Assembly (NCBI GenBank): GCA_038233335.1
Contig: JBBSME010000083.1
Coordinates: 1 to 13,766 of the forward strand
Origin: Iamia sp038233335
GTDB taxonomy: Bacteria > Actinomycetota > Acidimicrobiia > Acidimicrobiales > Iamiaceae
Direction: 5' to 3'
DNA length: 13,766 nucleotides
Shown: positions 1 to 6,192 of the stretch, one piece after another
Numbering within the stretch: the stretch's first letter is position 1
Layout of the letters: each line of letters opens with the position of its first letter
Notes under the pieces: model-generated
The model's database searches: none
What the model saw: the letters and a program-made list of their open reading frames with translations, nothing else
What the model was told of the DNA's origin: nothing
Program-made: the position numbers and the translations under genes

Positions 1-87
1 ACCCACTGCCGGGCCATCTACCGCAAGCTCGGCGTCGGCGACCGCCATGCCGCCGTGCAAGCGGCGCGGGACCACCGGCTGATCTGA
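1..87 (+). CDS. LuxR-family response regulator, C-terminal end only (5' truncated by window edge)
   Basis: The last 28 codons of a gene are open from base 1 and stop at TGA 85-87. The peptide begins THCRAIYRKLGVGDRH and ends DHRLI. This matches the end of the GerE/LuxR helix-turn-helix: the recognition helix normally reads TVKTHL/xxIYxKLGV, followed by R-x-x-A-V and a final short helix. Such proteins bind promoter DNA as dimers, usually as the output domain of a two-component or ligand-sensing regulator. The sensor or receiver part lies outside the window, so neither signal nor target can be named. It ends 268 bases before the integrase gene. Whether it belongs to the chromosome or to the decayed mobile element cannot be decided here. 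Confidence 0.75.
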   Translation, partial: THCRAIYRKLGVGDRHAAVQAARDHRLI

Positions 88-355
88 CACCGCCGCCCCG
101 CAGCAGGGCTTCGAGCCAGCCGCCGGAGTGCTCTGGAGTTGGCCCGTGTCCGAGATCCCGGGTCAATTCCACCCTGGGACTGCCCTCCATGTGCCGGTAG
201 GGGCGAGGCCGCCGATCGGCGGCAGACCTCCCGCAAGTGCGTCCCTCGACTCGGCTGCTTCTTCGTGAGACGATCGGCCATCGCTCGTCGGTGCGCGTCA
301 GCGCCGGCCTCCCCCCTACTCGGGCCATCGGGCCCGGCCTTGGAGGCGACGAGCG
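88..355. other. Non-coding spacer with two inverted repeats, between LuxR tail and integrase
   Basis: No credible gene is seen; the frames open here have the base composition of chance ORFs. Two structures stand out. At 156-179, TCCCGGGT and ACCCTGGGA can pair around a seven-base loop with one bulged T, a possible factor-independent terminator for the LuxR gene but without a T-run. At 208-223 there is a perfect 16-base palindrome, GCCGCCGATCGGCGGC, which could be an operator or chance in GC-rich DNA. A third short stem (GGGCC/GGCCC around ATCG) lies at 322-335, just before the integrase RBS. I looked for a copy of the tRNA-Pro 3' end (an att duplicate) and found none. Confidence 0.4.
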
Positions 356-1487
356 ATGGCCGTCAAGAAGCTCCCCAACGGACGCTGGGAAGCGTCCTAC
401 CGCGACCCCGCCGGCGAGAGCGGGTCAAGCACCACCGCACCCGGACCGAAGCCGACCGATGGCTGACCTCGGTCAAGAACGAGCTCAACCGGGGCGACTA
501 CGTCGACCCCCGCGTTGGCCGCAGTCCCTTCTCCCACTGGGCCAGCGAGTGGCTCGACACCGCCGCTCACCTCAAGCCCAAGACCCGCGTCGACTACGAG
601 ACGATGCTCCGCGTCCACGTCCTGCCCGTCTTCGCCGACCAGGCCATCGCCGCCATCCAACCGGGCGACGTCCGCCGCTTCATCGCCGACAAGGTCGCCA
701 GCGGCGCGGCACCCGGCACGGTCCGAGGAGCCCGCAAGGTTCTCCGCCTCGTCCTGGCCACCGCCCAGGCCGAAGGGGCCATCCGATCCAACCCCTGTGA
801 CGGTGTACGCGTCCCGGCCTCGCCCAAGGCCGACATGGTGTTCCTCTCCACCGAGCAGGTCGAGGACCTGGCCACCGCCATCAAGGAGGGATACAGCACT
901 CTGATCCGCCTGGCCGCCTACACCGGCATGCGCGCCGGGGAGATCGGCGCCCTGCGCATCGGACGGGTCGACCTCGAGGCCGGCCGGCTCACGATCGCCG
1001 AGTCCGTCACCGAGGTCCAGGGCCACGGCCTCGTCTTCGGAGAGCCCAAGACCTACGAGCGGCGCTCGGTCACCCTCCCCGGGTTCCTGCGCGACGATCT
1101 CGCGACCCACGTCCGAGACCGTCCAACCGACCCCGAGTCGTTCGTGTCCACCTCACCGGGCGGGGCGTGCTGAACCACAAGAACTTCTACCGGCGCACCT
1201 TCAAGCCCGCTGTCCGAGCCGCGGGGCTACCGGACCGGACCCGGTTCCACGATCTCTGCCACACCTGCGCTGCGCTCTGCATCGCCCTCGGCGCCCACCC
1301 CAAGGCCATCCAGGAACGCCTCGGCCACTCCTCCATCACCGTCACCCTCGACCGCTACGGCCACCTCTTCCCCAAGCTCGACGAGACCCTCACCACCCGC
1401 CTCGACGAGATGCGTCGGGACGCCACGGTCAGCCGGGCACCGATCCCCGACCGTGCCGTCCTGTCCCACCGAGGTCCGGCGGAGTGA
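356..1487 (+). pseudogene. Tyrosine recombinase (phage-type integrase), decayed: two frameshifts and missing catalytic Arg
   Basis: ATG 356 follows GGAGG (342-346) and begins MAVKKLPNGRWEASYRDPAG, a typical AP2-like integrase N-terminus. At about 415-418 the reading shifts by one base to ERVKHHRTRTEADRWL, which carries the SAM-like core-binding domain (about 510-830) and the catalytic domain. At about 1152-1166 it shifts again by one base to GVLNHKNFYRRTFKPA. Both shifts look like single-base deletions. Catalytic landmarks: Arg I is present in TGMRAGEIGAL (931-933); Lys is present in EPKTYERRS; the HxxR box reads HDLCH, so Arg II is Cys (TGC, 1257-1259), one C-to-T change from CGC; LGHSS and the nucleophile Tyr in LDRYGHLFP remain. 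The reconstructed length (about 376 residues) is normal for the family. Sequencing error could explain the frameshifts but not the Arg loss. Its place beside tRNA-Pro suggests that the tRNA was its attachment site. Confidence 0.88.
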
Positions 1488-1526
1488 CGCCCCGTGACGG
1501 TGCGTCTCGCGGAGTTTTCGCGGAGT
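1484..1526. repeat. Short direct repeats between integrase and tRNA, possible arm-type integrase sites
   Basis: Two pairs of direct repeats lie close together. GTGACG occurs at 1484-1489 and 1494-1499, 10 bases apart. TCGCGGAGT occurs at 1507-1515 and 1518-1526, 11 bases apart. Spacing near one helical turn would put the copies on the same face of the DNA, as expected for integrase arm sites or excisionase sites beside an attachment site. A small stem, GTGGA/TCCAC around GCAG, follows at 1543-1556. The repeats are seen; their role is inferred only from the position between int and the tRNA 3' end. Confidence 0.35.
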
Positions 1527-1588
1527 GCGCTCACCTCGGCTCGTGGAGCAGTCCACTCCGTAGGGCTCTCACCAGGGGAGATGTGATG

Positions 1589-1665
1589 TGGTCTGGCCGG
1601 GGAGATTCGAACTCCCGACCCCCTGCTCCCAAAGCAGGTGCGCTACCAAGCTGCGCCACGGCCAG
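1589..1665 (-). tRNA. tRNA-Pro (anticodon TGG)
   Basis: On the minus strand from 1665, the acceptor CTGGCCG pairs perfectly with CGGCCAG (1599-1593). The D-stem is GCGC/GCGC with loop AGCTTGGTA. The anticodon stem is CCTGC/GCAGG with loop TTTGGGA, so the anticodon is TGG (proline). The variable loop is GGGTC and the T-arm is GGGAG-TTCGAAT-CTCCC. The discriminator base is A (1592) and CCA is encoded at 1591-1589. All stems are intact, so the gene is probably functional. Its 3' end faces the decayed integrase, the usual arrangement when an integrative element has used a tRNA 3' end as attB. Confidence 0.96.
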
Positions 1666-1673
1666 TCGGGGTC

Positions 1674-1679
1674 ACGGTA
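1674..1679 (-). promoter_or_regulatory. Candidate -10 box of tRNA-Pro
   Basis: Minus-strand TACCGT lies 8 bases before the first base of the mature tRNA (1665), so transcription would start at or close to the tRNA 5' end. The -35 region is not convincing. The call rests on the hexamer and its spacing alone. Confidence 0.35.
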
Positions 1680-1718
1680 CTCCAGGCCATCCTGAGCCCT
1701 CATTCCGGGTCTTCGCCC

Positions 1719-1724
1719 TACGGT
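1719..1724 (+). promoter_or_regulatory. Candidate leaderless -10 box (TACGGT) of molybdopterin oxidoreductase
   Basis: TACGGT is followed by GGGCCG and then ATG 1731. A start site about 7 bases after the hexamer would fall on the start codon, giving a leaderless mRNA. No clear RBS precedes the ATG. The same spacing is seen at three other gene starts in this window (TAnnnT, then 7 bases, then GTG or ATG). Confidence 0.5.
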
Positions 1725-1730
1725 GGGCCG

Positions 1731-3920
1731 ATGACCACCACGAGGACCGAGCCGTCGCTGTGCCGGTTCTGCCATGCGGGCTGCCCGATCACCGTCGAGC
1801 TCGAGGGCGACCGTCCGGTGCGGGTCATCGGCAACCCGAACAGCCCGACCTACGACGGGTTCCTCTGTCGCCGGGGACGAGCCCTTCCCGAGCAGCTGGC
1901 CAACCCTGATCGGCTGCTGCACTCCCTGAAGCGCCAGGCCGACGGCAGCTACGCGCCGATCCCCGTCGAGCAGTCCATGGACGAGATCGCAGCGCGAATC
2001 ACCGAGATCATCGGGGAGCACGGCCCTCGCTCGGTGGCCCTCTACCTCGGCACCTACTCCGCTCCGTACCCGGCGTCGGGCGTGATGGCGGGCGGGTGGC
2101 TGGCGATGTTGGGCTCGCCCATGATGTTCACCAGCAACACCATCGACCAGCCGGGCAAGGAGGTGGCCAACGCCATGCTCGGGCAGTGGCGGGCCGGGCC
2201 GGACGCCTTCGCGGACTCCGACGTCTGGATGGTCGTGGGCGGCAACCCGGTGGTCACCATGGCGGGGGGCATCCCCAGCCAGAACCCGGGCAAGCGCCTG
2301 AAGGACCGTCTGGCTGCGGGCATGAAGCTGATCGTCATCGACCCCAGGCGCACCCAGACCGCGGCCCGGGCCCAGATCCACCTGGCCGCCCGTCCCGGCG
2401 AGGACGTGGCCCTGCTGGCGGCGATGCTCAACGTCATCCTCACCGAGGGCCGCCACGATGCTGAGTTCGTCCAGCGCCACGTGCAGGGCCTGGAGGACCT
2501 CCGCGCCGCGGTCGCACCGTTCACCCCGGCCATGGCGGCCGCCCGGGCCGACGTGCCCGAGGAGCAGATCGTCGAGGCGGCGCACACGTTCGCCGACGCG
2601 GAGCGCGGCCTGACCGTCGGCATCACCGGCGCCAACATGTCGGGCCACAGCAGCCTGGTCGAGTACCTGATGCTCTGCCTCAACACCGTCTGCGGACGGT
2701 TCCTGCGCGAGGGCGACACGGTGGCCAACCCCGGCGTCACGCTGCCCCGGGCCACACCGAGGGCCGAGGCGGTCGCCCCCCGCCCGTACCGGGGCGTCGG
2801 CGAGGAGGTGCGAGCTCGAGGACTGGCCCAGTCAGCCGCAGGCATGCCCACCGCCGCTCTGGCCGACGAGATCCTCACCGAGGGCGAGGGGAAGGTTCGG
2901 GTCCTGATCTCCTCGGGCGGCAACCCGGTGGCGGCCTGGCCCGACCAGCGGCGGACGGGAGCGGCCATGGAGGAGCTCGACCTGCTCGTCCAGGTCGACA
3001 TCAAGATGTCGGCCACCGCGGCCATGGCCGACTACGTGATCGCTCCCAAGATCTCCTTCGAGGTGCCGGCGCTCTCCTACGCCAGCGAGTCCATCGAGGC
3101 CCAATCGGTGCACTGGGGCCTGGCTGAGCCCTTCGGCATGTACGCGCCCGCCCTCATCGACACCCCGCCCGGCTCCGACCTGATCGAGGAGTGGGAGCTC
3201 TTCTACGGGCTGGCCCAGCGCATGGGGGTGCCGCTGTTCGCCACCGGCCTGCCCTCGACGACCGCGACCGAGCGCGAGGACCGCCGCTTCGAACCGCTCG
3301 ACATGGAGAACAAGCCGACCACCGATGAGCTCTACGCCCTGCTGATGAGCGGCTCGAGGATCTCGTTGGACGAGATCAAGGCGCACCCCGACGGCGCCCG
3401 CTTCGACGAGGACATCGCGGTCGCGCCGGCTGACCCGGACGCGACCGGGCGCCTCGACGTGGGCAACGCCGACATGCTGTCCGAGCTGGCCGAGGTGGCG
3501 GCCGAGCCGCTCGACGATGCCACCGACCCTGCCTTCCCGTTCCGGCTCATCAGCCGCCGCCTGGCCTACGTGTACAACTCATCGGGTCGGGACCTGCCCT
3601 CGTTGACCCCGGACCGGGGGGCCTACAACCCTGCCTTCCTGCACCCCGACGACCTTGCCGACCTGGGCCTAGAACCCGGCGACGGCGTGATGCTGGCCTC
3701 CGCCCACGGAGAGATCGCCGCCATCGTCGCCGACGACGCCACCCTGCGACGGGGGCTGGTGTCGATGACCCACGCCTTCGGCCCGGCCCCGGGACAGGAG
3801 ACGGACCCGCGACGGGACGGCACCTCCACCGCCCGCCTGATCAGCGTGGAGGACGGCTACGACCCGATCTCGGGCATCCCCAGGATGAGCGGGGTCCCGG
3901 TCCGGGTCACTCCCGGGTGA
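1731..3920 (+). CDS. Molybdopterin- and [4Fe-4S]-dependent oxidoreductase (formate dehydrogenase/DMSO reductase family)
   Basis: The 729-residue protein is of usual length for this family. An N-terminal [4Fe-4S] motif has Cys11, Cys14, Cys18 and Cys46 (CRFCHAGC ... FLCRRG). The molybdopterin fold follows, with MGD-binding stretches at GGNPVV (170-175), VIDPRRT (202-208) and SSGGNPVAAWPDQ (394-406) and ADYVIAPK (433-440). The C-terminal dinucleotide-binding barrel is at about 602-725 (FRLISRR ... YNPAFLHPDDLADLGLEPGD). There is no Tat signal or membrane segment, so it should act in the cytoplasm. In the segment that usually carries the Mo-ligating Cys or Sec (about 134-150, TSNTIDQPGKEVANAM) I see neither, so the metal ligand, and with it the substrate, is unclear; formate dehydrogenase should not be assumed. 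ATG 1731 is preferred over an in-frame upstream ATG (1638), which lies inside the tRNA and would add residues outside the family pattern. The next gene overlaps its stop. Confidence 0.88.
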   Translation: MTTTRTEPSLCRFCHAGCPITVELEGDRPVRVIGNPNSPTYDGFLCRRGRALPEQLANPDRLLHSLKRQADGSYAPIPVEQSMDEIAARITEIIGEHGPRSVALYLGTYSAPYPASGVMAGGWLAMLGSPMMFTSNTIDQPGKEVANAMLGQWRAGPDAFADSDVWMVVGGNPVVTMAGGIPSQNPGKRLKDRLAAGMKLIVIDPRRTQTAARAQIHLAARPGEDVALLAAMLNVILTEGRHDAEFVQRHVQGLEDLRAAVAPFTPAMAAARADVPEEQIVEAAHTFADAERGLTVGITGANMSGHSSLVEYLMLCLNTVCGRFLREGDTVANPGVTLPRATPRAEAVAPRPYRGVGEEVRARGLAQSAAGMPTAALADEILTEGEGKVRVLISSGGNPVAAWPDQRRTGAAMEELDLLVQVDIKMSATAAMADYVIAPKISFEVPALSYASESIEAQSVHWGLAEPFGMYAPALIDTPPGSDLIEEWELFYGLAQRMGVPLFATGLPSTTATEREDRRFEPLDMENKPTTDELYALLMSGSRISLDEIKAHPDGARFDEDIAVAPADPDATGRLDVGNADMLSELAEVAAEPLDDATDPAFPFRLISRRLAYVYNSSGRDLPSLTPDRGAYNPAFLHPDDLADLGLEPGDGVMLASAHGEIAAIVADDATLRRGLVSMTHAFGPAPGQETDPRRDGTSTARLISVEDGYDPISGIPRMSGVPVRVTPG

Positions 3921-4588
3921 CGCGCTCCGAGCCCGAGGTCGTCGAGCTGGACGTGGCCGAGGCGCCGGACGCCTGGGCCGGCGCCGGCTTCACCATCGAC
4001 GACGATGCCACCTGCCGGATCGGTGGGGTGCGGGTCCGCCTGGTCGGTCCTGGTCCCAGGGCCGGCGTGGTCGCCTGGAGCCTGCGCCACCTGCCCGACG
4101 ACGCCGCCGCCGATCTGGACGGCCTCGCCACACGACGCGACGATCGGCCCGCGGCCGCGCCCGCTGACCACCCGAACGGCGTCTGCCGGATCGACCACAT
4201 GGTGCTGCTCACCGACGGCCTGGACCGCACCGCGGGCGCGGCGGCCACGATCGGACTGATCGAGCGACGCCGGCGCGACCACCACCTCCCCGGCCGCGAT
4301 CCGATGGTCCAGGCCTTCTACCGGGTGGGCGAGGTCATCCTGGAGGTGGTCGGCCCGGCCCAGGTCCCCGCCGACCCACGAGACGGTGTCACCTCCTTCG
4401 GCCTCGCGCTGGTCGCCGATGACCTGGCCGCGTCGGCGGCGGCCCTCGGCGACCACCTCTCCCCCGCCCGACCCGCGGTCCAGCCGGGCCGCCAGATCGC
4501 CACCGTCCGCCACCGCGACCTCGGGCTGCGGACACCACTGGCGCTCATGACATCACGTCCGCCACGGGCCCCGACGGGGCCCGGGTGA
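3917..4588 (+). CDS. VOC-superfamily (glyoxalase/bleomycin-resistance fold) protein
   Basis: GTG 3917 overlaps the oxidoreductase stop as GTGA, so the two are probably translationally coupled and in one transcript. The 223-residue protein has a variable first part (1-85) and then a VOC module: RIDHMVLLTDGLDRT (91-105) with a putative metal-ligand His94, and MVQAFYRVGEVILEVVGP (130-147) with Glu143. A second half-module starts at FGLALVADDL (161-170) and ends at DLGLRTPLALM. Half-modules of this kind pair to form a metal site for isomerases, epimerases, dioxygenases or glyoxalases. Only one His and one Glu ligand are evident, so catalysis is uncertain. Coupling to a molybdoenzyme hints at a shared small-molecule pathway, but no substrate can be given. 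Confidence 0.75.
   Translation: MTRSEPEVVELDVAEAPDAWAGAGFTIDDDATCRIGGVRVRLVGPGPRAGVVAWSLRHLPDDAAADLDGLATRRDDRPAAAPADHPNGVCRIDHMVLLTDGLDRTAGAAATIGLIERRRRDHHLPGRDPMVQAFYRVGEVILEVVGPAQVPADPRDGVTSFGLALVADDLAASAAALGDHLSPARPAVQPGRQIATVRHRDLGLRTPLALMTSRPPRAPTGPG
4565..4583 (+). terminator. GC-rich hairpin at the end of the VOC gene
   Basis: CGGGCCCC pairs perfectly with GGGGCCCG around the loop GAC: 8 GC pairs ending three bases before the stop codon at 4586-4588. No T-run follows, as is common for actinobacterial hairpin terminators. Transcription end here would fit the new promoter-like box at 4643. A termination role is inferred. Confidence 0.45.
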
Positions 4589-4642
4589 GCAAGGCTCTCC
4601 GACGGTGCGGCGACCCGGGGGCAACCGCCCATCCATGGGGCC

Positions 4643-4648
4643 TAGGGT
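4643..4648 (+). promoter_or_regulatory. Candidate leaderless -10 box (TAGGGT) ahead of the small ORF at 4656
   Basis: TAGGGT is followed by CGATCCG (7 bases) and then GTG 4656. This is the same hexamer and the same spacing as ahead of the enoyl-CoA hydratase gene (5346-5351). A start site here would put the GTG at or near the mRNA 5' end. Confidence 0.45.
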
Positions 4649-4655
4649 CGATCCG

Positions 4656-4718
4656 GTGACCCCTCGCCCCACCACCGCTCTCCTCACGGACCGTCCCGGC
4701 GCCGCTGGCCGTCCCTGA
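4656..4718 (+). CDS. Possible 20-residue leader ORF, coupled by TGATG to the next gene
   Basis: GTG 4656 opens a 20-codon frame (MTPRPTTALLTDRPGAAGRP) ending at TGA 4716-4718. The A of this stop is the first base of ATG 4718 of the next gene (TGATG). The next gene has no recognisable RBS, and its own frame has no earlier start codon, so reinitiation after this short ORF is an attractive way for it to be translated. The peptide is Pro/Arg/Thr-rich and resembles no family I know. It could equally be an untranslated leader; codon statistics on 20 codons mean little. Confidence 0.3.
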   Translation: MTPRPTTALLTDRPGAAGRP

Positions 4719-5314
4719 TGCTCGACCACGTATTCACCGACGCCATCGGCGCCCTGCGCGACGCCATGGAGGGAGCCTTCCTGGAGCGCCAGGCCTTCGA
4801 GGAGCGGTTCCAGGCCGACGTCCTGCTCGGCGACCTGACCTGGGAGACCTCCTACGCCCTCCCGGGCGAGGGCACGCCGCCCCGCACCCGGGCCGACATC
4901 ACCCTGGACTGGCCCACCTGGGCCCAGACCGCCTACCGCTCCTGGTACATCGGCGAGGAGCTGGACGAGCCGCCGCAGATCGAGATCGAGATCGTCATGC
5001 GGGTGCAGCGCCTGGCCTCCACCCCCGCCGTGGCCGAGCTGCTGGCCACGCTGCCGGCGGAGTCCTCCCCCATCGGCGAGGAGACCCTCCAGCGTTCGAG
5101 CCCCACCGTCGAGACCGTCTACGACGATGAGCTGGAGCCCGAGGAGTACGCCATCGAGGTGTCCTACGAGGGGTCCTACGACGTGGAGGAGGAGGTGCTG
5201 GCCGACGGCTCCGTCCTCGACTCGCACTTCGCGGCCATGGGCGGGTGGATCGCCTCCACCCTCGTCCGCCTGGGCGACGTCAAGCTGGACTACATGCCGG
5301 CCGAGGACGAGTAG
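4718..5314 (+). CDS. Acidic conserved-looking protein of unknown function
   Basis: The protein has 198 residues. I do not recognise a family. It has a short helical N-terminus (1-34, LRDAMEGAFLERQAFEERF), then a region with alternating beta-like stretches (QADVLLGDLTWETSYALP, 32-49; QIEIEIVMRVQRLA, 87-100), then a strongly acidic part (DDELEPEEYAIEVSYEG, 136-152; DVEEEVLADG). There is no signal peptide, membrane segment, cysteine pair or nucleotide motif, so it is probably soluble and cytoplasmic. Codon use (G/C in nearly every third position) supports real coding. The start at ATG 4718 is the only start in this frame ahead of the conserved-looking part. It has no RBS but touches a short upstream ORF through TGATG. 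The downstream gene has its own promoter-like box, so this is probably a monocistronic unit apart from the leader. Confidence 0.7.
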   Translation: MLDHVFTDAIGALRDAMEGAFLERQAFEERFQADVLLGDLTWETSYALPGEGTPPRTRADITLDWPTWAQTAYRSWYIGEELDEPPQIEIEIVMRVQRLASTPAVAELLATLPAESSPIGEETLQRSSPTVETVYDDELEPEEYAIEVSYEGSYDVEEEVLADGSVLDSHFAAMGGWIASTLVRLGDVKLDYMPAEDE

Positions 5315-5345
5315 CCGACCGGGCACCACGCCCCCACCGGACCCG

Positions 5346-5351
5346 TAGGGT
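5346..5351 (+). promoter_or_regulatory. Candidate leaderless -10 box (TAGGGT) of the enoyl-CoA hydratase family gene
   Basis: TAGGGT, then CGGCGCC (7 bases), then ATG 5359. There is no purine-rich RBS in the gap, which favours a leaderless transcript starting at the ATG. No clear -35 element is visible. Confidence 0.5.
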
Positions 5352-5358
5352 CGGCGCC

Positions 5359-6162
5359 ATGTCTGATGTCATCCTCGTCGAGGTGGCCGATGCCGTCGCC
5401 ACCGTCACCCTCAACCGGCCCGACGCCCGCAACGCCCTGTCGACCGAGCTGCTCCGGGCCATCTCCCGCACCGTGGCCGAGCTCGACGCCGACGAGTCGG
5501 TGGCGGCCATCGTCCTCACCGGCGCCGACCCCGCCTTCTGCGCGGGGCTCGACCTCCGCGAGGTGGGCTCGGGCGATGGTGGGCCGCTGCGCAACAGCGG
5601 CGCGTCGGGCGGGACCGACGCCCAGGCCCAGGCCCGTCGGGGCCCGATGCCGGTCGGGCGCACCACCCCGCTGATCGGCGCGGTCAACGGCGCTGCGGTC
5701 ACCGGCGGCCTGGAGCTGGCCCTGGCCTGCGACTGGCTGGTCGCCTCGGAGAAGGCCCGCTTCGCCGACACCCACGCCCGGGTCGGCATCCAGCCCGGCT
5801 GGGGCCTGACCGTCCTGCTCCCCCAGGCCGTCGGGATGCGCCGGGCCCGGGAGATGAGCGCCACCGGCAACTTCGTCGACGCCGCCACCGCCCTCCGGTG
5901 GGGCCTGGTCAACCACGTGGTGCCCCACGACGAGCTGGTGCCCACCGCCCAGCAGCTGGCCGCCGATGTGGCCAGCAACGACGCCGCCGCCGTCGCTCGC
6001 ATCTTCGCCACCTACGCCGAGGGGTCCGAGACCACCGGCGCCGAGGCCTGGGCCATCGAGGCCGCAGCCGCAGCCGAGTGGCAGGGCCAGGCCTTCGACC
6101 CCGCCGAGGTGGCCCGCCGACGCGAGGCCATCCAGGAGCGCGGCCGCTCCCAGCAGAGCTGA
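5359..6162 (+). CDS. Enoyl-CoA hydratase/isomerase (crotonase) family protein
   Basis: The 267-residue protein is of normal crotonase length. It starts with a standard first strand and motif (VATVTLNRPDARNALS, 13-28). The first oxyanion-hole loop is FCAGLDL (60-66) and the second is AVTGGLELALACD (113-125). Glu119 lines up with the first catalytic Glu of enoyl-CoA hydratase. The second catalytic Glu, expected in the F-x-x-P-E stretch, is replaced by His139 (FADTHARVGIQPG, 135-147), so hydration by the usual two-Glu mechanism is doubtful. Isomerase, hydrolase or other acyl-CoA chemistry is possible. Residues 67-98 form a Gly/Ala-rich loop. It should be cytoplasmic and act on acyl-CoA thioesters. 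It has its own promoter-like box and ends convergently with the diiron gene, 22 bases apart. Confidence 0.9.
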   Translation: MSDVILVEVADAVATVTLNRPDARNALSTELLRAISRTVAELDADESVAAIVLTGADPAFCAGLDLREVGSGDGGPLRNSGASGGTDAQAQARRGPMPVGRTTPLIGAVNGAAVTGGLELALACDWLVASEKARFADTHARVGIQPGWGLTVLLPQAVGMRRAREMSATGNFVDAATALRWGLVNHVVPHDELVPTAQQLAADVASNDAAAVARIFATYAEGSETTGAEAWAIEAAAAAEWQGQAFDPAEVARRREAIQERGRSQQS

Positions 6163-6166
6163 GCGC

Positions 6167-6192
6167 CGGCCGACCCGCGGGCGGTCAGGCCG
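6167..6192. terminator. Hairpin in the convergent gap, possible bidirectional terminator
   Basis: CGGCCGACC (6167-6175) pairs with GGTC-A-GGCCG (6183-6192), 9 pairs with one bulged A around the loop CGCGGGC. It lies between the stop of the crotonase gene (6162) and the stop of the diiron gene (6187-6185), overlapping the last codons of the latter. There is no T-run on either strand. The location makes a shared terminator the natural reading. Confidence 0.4.

Noticed and set aside
153..180. T-arm-like stretch (GGGTCAATTCCACCC), possible tRNA remnant or att copy
   Set aside because: No TTCRA loop, acceptor or anticodon arm can be built around it, and it does not match the tRNA-Pro 3' end.
139..355. 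Open frame running upstream of and into the integrase (from 139)
   Set aside because: Its first part shows no integrase similarity. The true N-terminus (MAVKKLPNGRW) is in another frame at 356 with an RBS, so the upstream frame is accidental and joins the gene only because of the frameshift.
1638..1730. Earlier ATG (1638) for the molybdopterin oxidoreductase
   Set aside because: It lies within the tRNA-Pro gene on the opposite strand, and the added residues do not fit the family. ATG 1731 has a -10-like box and gives the normal N-terminus before the Cys motif.
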